DNA from: Methylococcus sp. Mc7
Lineage (GTDB): Bacteria; Pseudomonadota; Gammaproteobacteria; Methylococcales; Methylococcaceae
DNA length: 64,000 nucleotides
Assembly (NCBI RefSeq): GCF_019285515.1
Contig: NZ_CP079095.1
Coordinates: 2,512,501-2,576,500, forward strand
Direction of reading: 5' to 3'
The notes beneath the pieces are model-generated. The model did not search any database. It was not told the origin of the DNA and saw only the letters and a program-made list of their open reading frames with translations. Position numbers and translations under genes: made by a program. Shown here piece by piece: positions 36,978-44,983 of this stretch; position 1 is the first letter of the stretch, and the number at the start of each line of letters is the position of its first letter.

Positions 36978-37370
36978 TCAGGAGTGGCAAGGCTCACGGT
37001 CGCGCTGCCTTAGGAGCCAGTCGGTCGCCGTTTGGGCTGCCCGCGAACCGCCGTGGCGGTCGGGGTGGCAGAGTTGGATCAGACGTTTGAGCATCTGGGG
37101 TTCGATCCCGGTCTGGCGCCTGGCGTTGTGAAGCTCGACTTCCAGCAGCAAAACCCGTGTTTGCGCCGCGCCGAGGTCGCGCTCGGCCTTGCGCCGCCGG
37201 GCACGCTCGGCGTAAAGTGCCTCGCAAATGTCGCCGCGTGCATTCGGGTTCCGCGCCCGCTTCTTTGCGAGGTAGCAGGGTAGGCAGATGCGCTTCCAGG
37301 CCGCGTCCCGATAGAATTCTGCGCCGCACTCCGGGCATTTCGTCGGTTGGGGTGTGAATGTGTCAGCCAT
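36978..37370 (-). CDS. Zinc-finger protein with a J-domain-like HPD tail
   Basis: The 130-residue product has an N-terminal zinc finger (CPECGAEFYRDAAWKRICLPCY), a basic coiled coil (RARRRKAERDLGAAQTRVLLLEVELH) and a C-terminal helix with LKRLIQLCHPDRHGGS, containing the HPD signature of DnaJ co-chaperones. Phage lambda and relatives use host DnaK-DnaJ in replication, so a role near replication is attractive here, next to the iterons; it is not shown. Confidence 0.6.
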   Translation of the reverse strand: MADTFTPQPTKCPECGAEFYRDAAWKRICLPCYLAKKRARNPNARGDICEALYAERARRRKAERDLGAAQTRVLLLEVELHNARRQTGIEPQMLKRLIQLCHPDRHGGSRAAQTATDWLLRQRDREPCHS

Positions 37371-37383
37371 TTATTGAGTCTCC

Positions 37384-37417
37384 GGCCCGTGGGCGCTGCA
37401 ACGCCCGTGGGCTTTTT
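37384..37417 (+). terminator. Rho-independent terminator facing right
   Basis: GCCCGTGGGCG (37384-37394) pairs with CGCCCGTGGGC (37401-37411) over 11 bp including two G-T pairs, loop CTGCAA, and is followed by six T. It would stop plus-strand transcription, whereas the nearby genes are on the minus strand, so it probably insulates the replication region. Confidence 0.75.
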
Positions 37418-37478
37418 TGTGGGTGGTGGTCAATGTAAGTCATTGATTAAACAAGTAATTTATCGCATGATGCCTTGC

Positions 37479-37892
37479 TGATACGTCTGATACGTCTACT
37501 CTTTTGCTGCCGTATCAGCTGGAAGCCGCGCCGTTCGTGGCTTGCACGTCTGATACGTCTGATACGTCTAAAAAAACAGTTTTCCATTTCATGCTTTACC
37601 TGCCAGCCATGCGGTTTCGCGGTCGCGCTCTCGGATTTGATTTTTTCTGACGTATCAGACGTATCAGCCGTGCAGCCCTTGTGTGGCAAGGCTTCCAGCT
37701 GATACGTCTGGGTTTTTGCAGACGTATCAGCCGTATCAGCCGGTGACGCTGCTCTCTCCACCATGCTGGTCATGTGAACGAACTCGGATTTGATTTTTTC
37801 TGACGTATCAGACGTATCAGCCGTGCAGCCCTTGTGTGGCAAGGCTTCCAGCTGATACGTCTGGGTTTTTGCAGACGTATCAGCCGTATCAG
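37479..37892. repeat. Iteron array, putative satellite replication origin
   Basis: At least twelve copies of TGATACGTCT or its reverse AGACGTATCA occur: 37479, 37488, 37551, 37560 (forward), 37649, 37657 (reverse), 37700 (forward), 37720 (reverse), 37802, 37810 (reverse), 37853 (forward), 37873 (reverse), with several partial GCCGTATCA copies. A 110-bp block is duplicated exactly (37630-37739 and 37783-37892, offset 153). Poly-T tracts (GATTTTTTC) lie among them. The array adjoins the primase-helicase gene. A 150-codon frame across it is an artefact of the repeats. Confidence 0.75.
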
Positions 37893-40745
37893 GATGCATG
37901 GCAGCAATCCAGCGATTCAGCGAAGACAGGGTAGAGCTTCGCGCCGCGTCCGTTTATGCGATAGAACCTCGCACGCTCGCCGTTCGCTCCTGCGGCCTGA
38001 ATAGCCCCGGTCTGCTCTAGCACGTCCAGCGCCCGCTTGAAGTCAAAGCCCCTCAACGCCTCGCGTAGAGCATCGGCGGTGAACAGGTAGGTGCGTCCGC
38101 CGGGGGCATCCTTCCACCATCCCGCCCTATCCCGGATCATCGCGTCATTACCATAGTCAGCAGAGGAGAACCTGCCATCGCCGTGGCGGTATATAAACGC
38201 CGAAACCTGCTCCAGCACCTGCCTGCGCTCGTCGTTGCCTCCGCCCCTCGCCGACCGCCACGCCCTAAACCCCTCGGCTGCTGCCTTCGTGGCATCCCCA
38301 AGCGCCCACGGGGTGACCCAGTACTCGGCAGCCAATTCCCCGGCCAGCGCCAGAATGGCGAACCGCGCCGCAGCCCGCTTGTCCTGTCCGTCAACAAGTT
38401 CGCCCCAGAGCGGCAAGGTTTTGATCCGATCCAGGTAGGCGCATAAGTCGCGGCTGTCGCGGGTCAGCCGCCCCAGAAAGGCGCGTCCAGCGTGCCCATG
38501 GTGAGCCGTCGCCGCCCGCTTGATCGCATCGGACAGCGCCGCGCCGGAGTCGAAGCCGTGCAGATCGTCGAAGCATCCGAACGCCCGCGCCGCCGGAATA
38601 TCCAGCAGCCGCACGCCCTGCCCGGCCTTGGCCCGGTGTCCACCATCGACCATCGTTGTGCCGATGGTGCGCTCGCCGCTCGACATGACAATGCATCTCC
38701 AGCGCACGACGCGCCGCGCCGCTCCGGCTGGCCCGCTGTTTGCCCCTGCCGTTGCCCAGTGCGTAGACGATCGCGCCTACTTCGCGGGGGTCGCACTCAC
38801 TGATCTCGTCCAGCGCCAGTAGGCCGTCATTGAACATGGCAGCCGCGCCTTCCATGCCGTTTGCCGTGGCACGCCAGCTCCGCCGATAGTTTTGGCCTCC
38901 CCAGACTGAGCAGGCAGCCTCAAGCAAGGTGGTCTTGCCGGTGGACGAATCGCCGACAAAGTGAAGCCCGCCGGATTCGGCGTTGCACTTCGCCAGCAGC
39001 GGCCCGGCAAAGGCAGCGGACAGCGCCAGCATCAGCAAGGGGTTACCGGCGGCTCGCCCGGCAATCTCGGCCTGCCAGCCGTCCAGCGTGCCGGCGGTCG
39101 TGTATTCGTCGTGCCCACGCTCGCCGGATTGGAAGATCACGCCGGAAGCCGCCGGCCCGATCACGGTGTCCGGCAGCACGAACGACGATCCAGACCAGCC
39201 CGTTTGCAAGGCGCAGGTGACGCGCCGCTTCGGGGTTACCGCTTGGAGATACTGCCCCAGCAGCCGGTGGGAACCGGGGTCGATCCGCACTCCCATTGCC
39301 AGCAGCTCGCCGCGCAGCTCCTCACCCGATCCGCGTAGCAGCTCCATGGGCATGGCCCACTCTCGCCAGTGCCCCACGGTGTTTTTGAACCGCAGCAGCC
39401 GCCCGAAATTGCCCTCAGCCGCATCATGGGTGACCGCATCTATAAATAGGGGAGAGCAAATCCATTGCTGGGTGAGGGTCGAAGGTCCATCGTTCTTCCC
39501 TGGTTTGATGCCAAAAAGCCATACTCCAGGTTGATACTTCCTTCCGCCGTGCTCGGTCCAGTCGCCCAGGACCACGAACGCGGGGCGCTCACCTTCAGCC
39601 GGGACGGAGGCTTTTTTGCCCGCGCCGTCCGCGCCATCAGGCTGACCTTCGCCCTGGGCGTCGTGATTATCAACTTCCATGTGCAGCAGCTCGCAGACCG
39701 CAGCAAGCCCGCACACCGCCGCCATATCATTGAAATCAGTGTGATCAGCCTGCCTGTCAGCCCAGAATTGCGGAACTGCCAGGACTCCGCCCACGGCCCG
39801 CGCCGCTTCTGCCGCATGGGAGTCGGGGCAGCCTGTTGTTTTGGCCAAGTCGGCCAGGATCACCAGTTGTGCCGCCGGGTGGCGCTCATGTATCTGCCGC
39901 GCCACGGCTTCCAGGTTGCCCGATGACAGCGCGGCGACGACCGGCCAGCAGGTTGCCTGCCGCACGCTCAACACCGTGGCGACGCCTTCGCCAACGGCGA
40001 TGACTTCGGCATCAGGCTGGATCGGCTCGGGGCTCCAGGATCCTCCGCCTTTGCGGCCTCCGGCAATCGCGGATTTGCGTCCTTGCTCGTCTATAAGCTC
40101 TGCCGTGGACAGTTCGCCATCGACGCTGACCGGGGCAATCAAAATGCGCCCGGCCAGCGGATCGCCGCCGGACTTAGGCGCATAGCCAAGTATGGCCCGT
40201 ACCCGGTCGGCTGGAAGCTCAAGCAGGGCTGGGACCGGCTCGATGCCCTTGCGGACCAGGTAGGGGTGATCCGCCGCCGCCGGACCGGCCTCGGCGGTCA
40301 GCCGCGCAGCCTTCCGAGCCGCCTCCGCCCGGCGGCGGGCATCCTCGGCATCGCGTGCTTTGCGGGCTTGCTCGGCTTCGCGGTGGAACCTGGCCAGCTC
40401 CTCCGGAGTGTAGTCGCCGCCGGATCGGCCTGCCATCCAATGTCCGCAAAGGCCGGCAGACCAATCCCCGAACACACCTCCTCGTCCATCCGGAAACAGC
40501 CTGCACCATCCGGCATCGTTGCCCCGCTTCTTGCCGGTGCCCGGGAAGCGGTGCATTTTTCCGGGTTCGATGATGTCTGGGGGTTCTAGGCCCGAGTCGG
40601 AGATTGCACGCTTAAAATCCTCCATGTTCTGCCATTGGGGTTGACACAGCGTAACTTTAGGTTTAACCTTTCCCCCGTCAAACCCATTTGACCATTGGGC
40701 CGCGCCGGGATTGTGCCCATGCGCGGTGCTTTGTTTATCAAACAT
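37889..40745 (-). CDS. Toprim/DUF927 primase-helicase of the satellite, frameshifted
   Basis: The ATG at 40745 has GGGAG upstream. N-terminal part: a Toprim-like primase (GEGVATVLSVRQATCWPVVAALSSGNLEAV, then VILADLAKTT). Central part: DUF927 helicase with Walker A GDSSTGKTTLL and Walker B LLALDEISECD. The reading frame moves by one base around 38700-38735; downstream it continues as RWRCIVMSSGERTIGTTM, the normal DUF927 sequence, to 37889. Total length is one base over a multiple of three, so a single-base insertion, a sequencing error or programmed frameshifting could explain it. Undisrupted the protein would be about 950 aa. It should initiate replication at the iterons downstream. Confidence 0.8.
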
Positions 40746-40756
40746 GTGCGCTCCCT

Positions 40757-40779
40757 TGAGATAACTCCCGGTTATCTCA
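40757..40779. promoter_or_regulatory. Inverted repeat upstream of the primase start
   Basis: TGAGATAAC (40757-40765) and GTTATCTCA (40771-40779) are perfect 9-bp arms with a 5-base spacer, 12 bases before the primase start. It resembles a repressor operator. Confidence 0.5.
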
Positions 40780-40797
40780 TCTAAAAACAACTCGTGT

Positions 40798-40821
40798 GCG
40801 CCCTGAATCGTCTCAGGGCGC
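40798..40821. promoter_or_regulatory. Second inverted repeat upstream of the primase
   Basis: GCGCCCTGA (40798-40806) and TCAGGGCGC (40813-40821) form a perfect 9-bp stem with a 6-base loop. Reading on the minus strand it is followed by a T-rich run (GTTGTTTTTAG), so it might be an attenuator in the primase leader. Confidence 0.4.
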
Positions 40822-41004
40822 TGCGTTCAGCTACCTTTCTTCCGTTTCCATTTTCTCTTTGGTTTGCGGTGCTGCCGCGAGGGTTTTTGCAGTGGATCGT
40901 CCTGTCGGCTCATATAAAAACCTCCGCAACAAGCTCGGCGATTGACAGTATCAGCATGTAGCACCCGGTGGCGGCGAGTATCGCCAGCAAATACCCATTG
41001 GCGC

Positions 41005-41259
41005 TCATTTCTCGGCCACTCCCGGCGATGAAAGCCGAATAAATAGCTCCTCGGCCTCGTCAAAAATCTGCTCGACTCTGCCAGCGACGATTTCAAGCAT
41101 GTCCCGAATTACGCCGTCATCGATTTTCCCCTCCCCGAACTCCTCGACCGCGAGAAATGCCGAAAGCAATGACGATAGCCGCCTTGCCTCGGCGCGGATA
41201 CTGTGCAGCGACTCAAGGTCCTGGTCGGTCACCTTCCGACGATTGTTCATCTCAGACAT
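41005..41259 (-). CDS. Small unknown helical protein
   Basis: The ATG at 41259 gives 84 aa (MSEMNNRRKVTDQDLESLHS...), almost all helix, ending LFIRLSSPGVAEK. It overlaps the gene upstream by 8 bases, so the pair is likely co-translated. Function unknown. Confidence 0.5.
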   Translation of the reverse strand: MSEMNNRRKVTDQDLESLHSIRAEARRLSSLLSAFLAVEEFGEGKIDDGVIRDMLEIVAGRVEQIFDEAEELFIRLSSPGVAEK

Positions 41260-41539
41260 TACCGCGCCCCTCCATTTCGTCAGCCTCCGTGGCCACATTC
41301 CAAAGCCCTCGAACTGGGCTTTTTGCCTTACCCAGCTCTGCAATAGCTGATTTGACGCTGCGCTCGATAGCTTTCAGGTCGCGAACGTCCGGGTAATAAA
41401 CAACCAGTTCGCGGCACAGGATCGCCAACATTTCCAGCCTGTCCGCGAGGTCGAAAACCTCGCGGTCGAGCTGGTCAGCGTCCTGGATTGAGATAAATGG
41501 GGTATTGCCCTGATTTTGGCTGGGTGTGTTATCGACCAC
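41252..41539 (-). CDS. Small unknown helical protein
   Basis: The GTG at 41539, with CAGGAG six bases upstream, gives 95 aa: VVDNTPSQNQGNTPFISIQD then a helical body (REVFDLADRLEMLAILCREL). Many antisense frames cover it. Function unknown; its organisation resembles the previous gene. Confidence 0.5.
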   Translation of the reverse strand: MVDNTPSQNQGNTPFISIQDADQLDREVFDLADRLEMLAILCRELVVYYPDVRDLKAIERSVKSAIAELGKAKSPVRGLWNVATEADEMEGRGNV

Positions 41540-41849
41540 GATGGTCTCCTGAAGTTTGCTAAGTTGAGAACGCCCATATAGGGCGACTGCGGCGCTTAGC
41601 ATCTGTTCAGGACAGACTCCGGGTATTGGGTATTCCCCGGAACACCGCAGTCGCATAGCCAGTAAACTCGGTACGCTGTGCGGGAATATGCCGGATGGAT
41701 TCCGGACATAAAAAATCGCCATGTCTGACGGGTGGCGTTGCCGCCTGAAGGAGTTGCTAAGCTCCGTGCGACACAAGATAGCACCATCACACCAGTTGTC
41801 AATACACTCCTTGACGCCGCGTGATAGACTGCCCGCAGGAGGTAACCCA
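41540..41849. promoter_or_regulatory. Divergent region between the two small genes and the DUF1640 gene
   Basis: This 310-bp stretch has no supported gene. It contains an inverted repeat with 10-bp arms GCGACTGCGG (41583-41592) and CCGCAGTCGC (41645-41654) enclosing a tandem GGGTATT and a CCGGG/CCCGG pair, which could fold as an RNA stem or hold operators. Confidence 0.4.
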
Positions 41850-42119
41850 ATGGCAACCATCACATTCGACACGCTCAAGTTCTCCAATCGGCTGAAAGCG
41901 GCTGGCGTGGCGCCTGCGCAAGCGGAAGCCGAAGCCGAAGCCTTGGCGGAGGTGCTGGAAGTTAACCTCGAGGAGCTGGTGACGAAAGACGACCTGCACC
42001 ACGAATTGGAGCTGCTGCGCCGTGAAATGCGCGAAATCGAGCAGCGCATGGTCATCAAACTGGGAGGCTTGATGGTCGTGGCGGTCGGCGCCGTCGCGAC
42101 GCTGGTCAAGCTGCTGTAG
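41850..42119 (+). CDS. DUF1640/CCDC90-like coiled-coil protein
   Basis: The ATG at 41850 has a strong GGAGG upstream (GCAGGAGGTAACCCA) and gives 89 aa. The N-terminal part (ATITFDTLKFSNRLKAAGV) and the long coiled coil (HHELELLRREMREIEQRM) followed by a C-terminal membrane helix (KLGGLMVVAVGAVATLVKLL) are the layout of bacterial DUF1640 proteins. It is the only clear plus-strand gene of the element. Function unknown. Confidence 0.7.
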   Translation: MATITFDTLKFSNRLKAAGVAPAQAEAEAEALAEVLEVNLEELVTKDDLHHELELLRREMREIEQRMVIKLGGLMVVAVGAVATLVKLL

Positions 42120-42150
42120 GTGCGGCACTGGGTTTTTCCGTGCGCGGCTA

Positions 42151-42381
42151 TCATGCCGCGTCCCCCTCGCTCCACTCCCGGCCTTCTGTCATGGCCCTTT
42201 TCCATGCTTGGACCTGAGCTGATGACCACACCACGGCCTTGGCCCCCACCTTTATCGGCCGTGGAAATCTACCCAGCCGGGCCTGCTTGTAGATAAATGT
42301 CTTCTTAACCCCGCATTCTGATTCGACTCGGGTGATTTTCCAAAATTCACCAAGGTGTTGCATTGCTGGCTCCGTAGTCAA
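42151..42381 (-). CDS. AlpA-family regulator / excisionase-like protein
   Basis: The 76-residue product is a MerR-like winged helix: KITRVESECGVKKTFIYKQARLGRFPRPIKVGAKAVVWSSAQVQAW matches the AlpA/Xis family (TFIYKQ...GRFPRPIK is distinctive). In phage satellites AlpA often controls the integrase or the replication genes. A second ATG lies six codons in. Confidence 0.85.
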   Translation of the reverse strand: MTTEPAMQHLGEFWKITRVESECGVKKTFIYKQARLGRFPRPIKVGAKAVVWSSAQVQAWKRAMTEGREWSEGDAA

Positions 42382-42461
42382 ACGTTACGGGGCCAGAATA
42401 CCCGCGATGATTTTTGGGTCTAAGGGGCAAAATTAGGAACGGCAATATAAGGAGTTGCTAA

Positions 42462-42974
42462 TTATCTGGCTCTGATCCGTGTCGCTTCGAGTCTCGGCTT
42501 CAGCCCGGGTTCCCATACGAGCGTCCAGACCGATTGCACGTCATCAGGGGCGGTCCCGTCGAAAAAAAACGCAATGACGGTCCCATCCTCGGTCTTGTGC
42601 ACAAGAGCGGTCAGCCCGTAAAAATCCCTGTGCCGCCGCGCCTTGCGCACCTCGATGGCGTCAACGTCCAGCTCTCTTTCGATCCTGTCGTCAGCCCTCG
42701 ACGGCTTGTCCCCAAAAACGACCTGAGCCGCGAGGCTGGACAACGCAAGAAGTAGCCGCCGGGGAGCATCGCCCTTCCTCCGTCCAGGCTTCCTATCATA
42801 AAAATCAACGCCGCTCAGGGTCCCGGTGCCGGGTCCTAGAAACTCGCCGTTGAGGTAGGCGGGGCCTGAGACTTCGACGCCATTAGGGGTTTTTATGAAT
42901 TGCCGGAACTTGATCTCGACGCAGCGCGTGCCGTCCTTGGATATAAAGGTGACGGACCTTTTTGGCGTTGGCAT
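42462..42974 (-). CDS. Unknown protein
   Basis: A 170-residue product, mixed strands and basic segments (GRRKGDAPRRLLLALSSLAAQV), ending LEATRIRAR. The position between integrase-TA and regulator is typical for accessory cargo. A role in defence is possible but no family is recognised. Confidence 0.55.
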   Translation of the reverse strand: MPTPKRSVTFISKDGTRCVEIKFRQFIKTPNGVEVSGPAYLNGEFLGPGTGTLSGVDFYDRKPGRRKGDAPRRLLLALSSLAAQVVFGDKPSRADDRIERELDVDAIEVRKARRHRDFYGLTALVHKTEDGTVIAFFFDGTAPDDVQSVWTLVWEPGLKPRLEATRIRAR

Positions 42975-43074
42975 CCGCTCTCACACGGTCGGCTCTCACA
43001 AGAAGGGATACCGCGCCGCCGAAGTGAGAGATTCGGGTTTCGCCTGGCCGGGCTAGGCGCGGTGATTCATGGTA

Positions 43075-43377
43075 TCACGCGGCCACAGGTGAGATAGCGG
43101 CGTAACGCTCCGGGTGCTGATTCACTTCCCACAGGTCTACCGCTTGCTGCATGGCCAGCCAGCTCTCGGGGGTGGTGCTGGTCAAGCGGCTGATCCGAAC
43201 AGCCATGTCAGGTGACAGCGCCCGCTTCTCCAGTAGGATTTCCGAAACGGTGACGCGGCTTACCATCAGCCGCTTGGCCAGTTCGGTCTGGGTGATCCCC
43301 AGCGCCGGTAGAACGTCTTCCCGCAGCACTTCGCCGGGGTGGGTGGGTCTGCGCCGGTCGTGGCGTAGGCTTTTCAT
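43075..43377 (-). CDS. higA: HigA-family antitoxin
   Basis: The 100-residue protein starts RPTHPGEVLREDVLPALGITQTELAKRL, a HigA/VapI signature, followed by a helix-turn-helix (TELAKRLMVSRVTVSEIL) and SPESWLAMQQAVDLW. It neutralises HigB and represses the operon. It starts at the base on which higB ends. Confidence 0.94.
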   Translation of the reverse strand: MKSLRHDRRRPTHPGEVLREDVLPALGITQTELAKRLMVSRVTVSEILLEKRALSPDMAVRISRLTSTTPESWLAMQQAVDLWEVNQHPERYAAISPVAA

Positions 43378-43655
43378 CAGTGGTAGTCCTCCAGGTTCAC
43401 ATCAAAGGCGTGGCCGCTCTCGAAGCGGAAAGTGATCCGCCAGTTTCCGGAAACCGTCACGGCATACTCGCCGGCCCGGTTATGGGCGAGTCCATGAAAC
43501 CCGTAGCCGGGAAGGTTCATGTCTTCGGCCTGGGCTGCGGCGTCCAGTCGGTCGAGTAGGCGACGGATACGGGCTGCCTGTTTGGGGTTGATGCCACGGT
43601 GATCGTCCTCGGCGAAGTACCGGGACAGTCCCTTGTGCTTGAACGACTGGATCAT
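43377..43655 (-). CDS. higB: HigB-family toxin
   Basis: This 92-residue RelE-fold protein begins MIQSFKHKGLSRYFAEDD and contains LHGL-like GFHGLAHNRAGEYAVTVSGNWRITFRF, the usual HigB catalytic surface (Arg and Lys residues), ending VNLEDYH. It cleaves mRNA on the ribosome. Toxin-first order with one-base overlap to higA is characteristic of higBA. Confidence 0.94.
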   Translation of the reverse strand: MIQSFKHKGLSRYFAEDDHRGINPKQAARIRRLLDRLDAAAQAEDMNLPGYGFHGLAHNRAGEYAVTVSGNWRITFRFESGHAFDVNLEDYH

Positions 43656-43694
43656 GGCGTCATTGTAATGCGAGTGATTACTGAGTCAATCCAG

Positions 43695-44813
43695 TCACAG
43701 GTCGACGCGGTTCAGCCGGTCCCGTGTCTTCTCATGCACCAGGTGCCCGTAGTGCTTGTCGATCATGGCGGTTGACGTGCCAGCCAGTTTCGCCACGGTG
43801 AACGCGTCCATCCCGCCTGCAACCATCTCGGAAATCGCGGTGTGACGGATGGCGTACAGCACGACCGTGGCGGGATCGGCGATACCGGACGACAGGACGG
43901 CGGCCCGGAACGGTCGCGTCCATCGGTCCTTTGTCCAGGCATGGCCTTCAGCGGTCGAGAACAAACGGGCGCCCGGTAGCTTTCCTCGCGACTGCTCGAT
44001 GCATAGCTCGAACGCTGCTGTTGACAGTGACACGGCCCGGATTGCCGTCTTGCTGCTCAGGTACTTCAACGTGCCCGCTATCGCGTTGAAATCGGCCACG
44101 GTGGAGGATGCCAGCTCGCCCGGTCGTGCAGCCGTCAGCAGCAGGCCGCGTACGAATGCGCGTAGGTCGGCGGGGCAGGCATCCAGCAAGGCGGCGCGCT
44201 CCCCCACATCAAGCCATCTATCCCGGCTCTTGCAGGCCCCGGCAATCGCGGCGACGCTCATCCAGCCGGAATCGTCGGCCACTAGGTTTTCACGGTGGGC
44301 AAGGTTCAGGGCGGCCTTCAGCGCGTTGAGATTGCGATTTACGGTAGCAGGAGCCGCGCCGGATGCCGCCATGGCATCGCGCCATGCCTTCACCCGGCTG
44401 GGTCTGAGAGCGTTCAGGCTGAGCTTGCCGAAGTCGGTATCGTGGATCAGTTTCCGGAAGCGCCCTTCGGCATCGTCGGCGGTCTTGCCCCGGTTCGCGT
44501 CTCGCAGATGCTGGACGTAGTGCGTGCAGGCCTCCGCTACCGTCAGTTCGTCAGCGCCGCCGGTCTTGTCGCAATGCCGGAACCATGCCTCCGCTTTCTG
44601 GCGGGCCTGGTCGAAAGTCTCGAACACGCCGGTCAGTGCGCGGTAGTGCTGTTTCCCGTCCTCATCGCGCCATCGGGCAATCCAGGTTCCCTCCCCGCCT
44701 TTCAGTGATACCCGGTAGCCGAGATATGCGCCTCGGTCGATCCGTTGCCAGTAGGGCTCCCTTCTCGGTGGGAGTGCGCGTCTCCCTGCTCGGGTGGTGA
44801 TGTCGCCTTTCAT
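43695..44813 (-). CDS. Tyrosine-type site-specific integrase
   Basis: The start at the ATG at 44813 gives 372 aa; a GTG start 14 codons upstream is less likely. The C-terminal catalytic domain has Arg in AARPGEL, Lys-region strands, His-Arg box AIRHTAISEM and the nucleophilic Tyr in HYGHL. The N-terminal part has the SAM-like core-binding domain and an arm-binding region. It sits adjacent to attR and reads away from it, as in tRNA-integrating islands and satellites. Confidence 0.94.
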   Translation of the reverse strand: MKGDITTRAGRRALPPRREPYWQRIDRGAYLGYRVSLKGGEGTWIARWRDEDGKQHYRALTGVFETFDQARQKAEAWFRHCDKTGGADELTVAEACTHYVQHLRDANRGKTADDAEGRFRKLIHDTDFGKLSLNALRPSRVKAWRDAMAASGAAPATVNRNLNALKAALNLAHRENLVADDSGWMSVAAIAGACKSRDRWLDVGERAALLDACPADLRAFVRGLLLTAARPGELASSTVADFNAIAGTLKYLSSKTAIRAVSLSTAAFELCIEQSRGKLPGARLFSTAEGHAWTKDRWTRPFRAAVLSSGIADPATVVLYAIRHTAISEMVAGGMDAFTVAKLAGTSTAMIDKHYGHLVHEKTRDRLNRVDL

Positions 44814-44832
44814 GTCACTGCCTAGAATTGCC

Positions 44833-44855
44833 GTACGGAAAAAATACGGAAACAC
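44833..44855. promoter_or_regulatory. Putative integrase arm-type site (attR side)
   Basis: These 23 bases match 33090-33112 at 22 positions (GTACGGAAAAAATA[C/A]GGAAACAC). Both lie inside the element, 36 to 88 bases from the cores, in direct orientation, and a related CGTACGGAAAAAGG follows at 44867. This is what is expected of integrase arm sites. Confidence 0.55.
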
Positions 44856-44942
44856 TATAGCGGAAACGTACGGAAAAAGGCGGATGATTCTAAAGGAATA
44901 ATTCTTCCGCTGAAGTCCGCAAAATGGCCATTTTCTGCCCTC

Positions 44943-44983
44943 TCACGGCGGCGACGGGGGTTCGAATCCCCCTGGGGACGCCA
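44943..44983 (+). repeat. attR (partial copy of tRNA-Glu 3' end)
   Basis: Exact copy of 33014-33054. It is not a functional tRNA, since the 5' half is missing. Confidence 0.93.

Larger units (their letters stand above)
33014..44983. mobile_element. tRNA-Glu-integrated phage satellite (PICI-like), about 12 kb
   Basis: It is bounded by a 41-bp perfect repeat of the tRNA-Glu 3' end (attL 33014-33054, attR 44943-44983). From right to left it carries integrase, HigBA, a 170-aa unknown, an AlpA-like regulator, a DUF1640 protein (opposite strand), two small helical proteins, a Toprim/DUF927 primase-helicase, an iteron array, a set of small proteins and a Nu1-like terminase small subunit. No head, tail, portal, protease or large terminase gene is present, and the size is in the 10-15 kb range of phage-inducible chromosomal islands. 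Almost all genes are on the minus strand, transcribed away from the integrase. Confidence 0.85.

Noticed and set aside
37479-37892. CRISPR array
   Set aside because: The repeats are 10 bp, occur in both orientations, are irregularly spaced and have no unique spacers or cas genes.
37447-37899. 150-codon minus-strand frame across the iterons
   Set aside because: Its protein is simply the translated repeat units (TADTSDTSEK and so on) and ends in basic low-complexity sequence.
44943-44983. Second tRNA-Glu gene
   Set aside because: Only the 3' half is present; it is the attR copy.
33055-44983. Complete prophage
   Set aside because: No capsid, portal, tail, lysis or large terminase genes are present.
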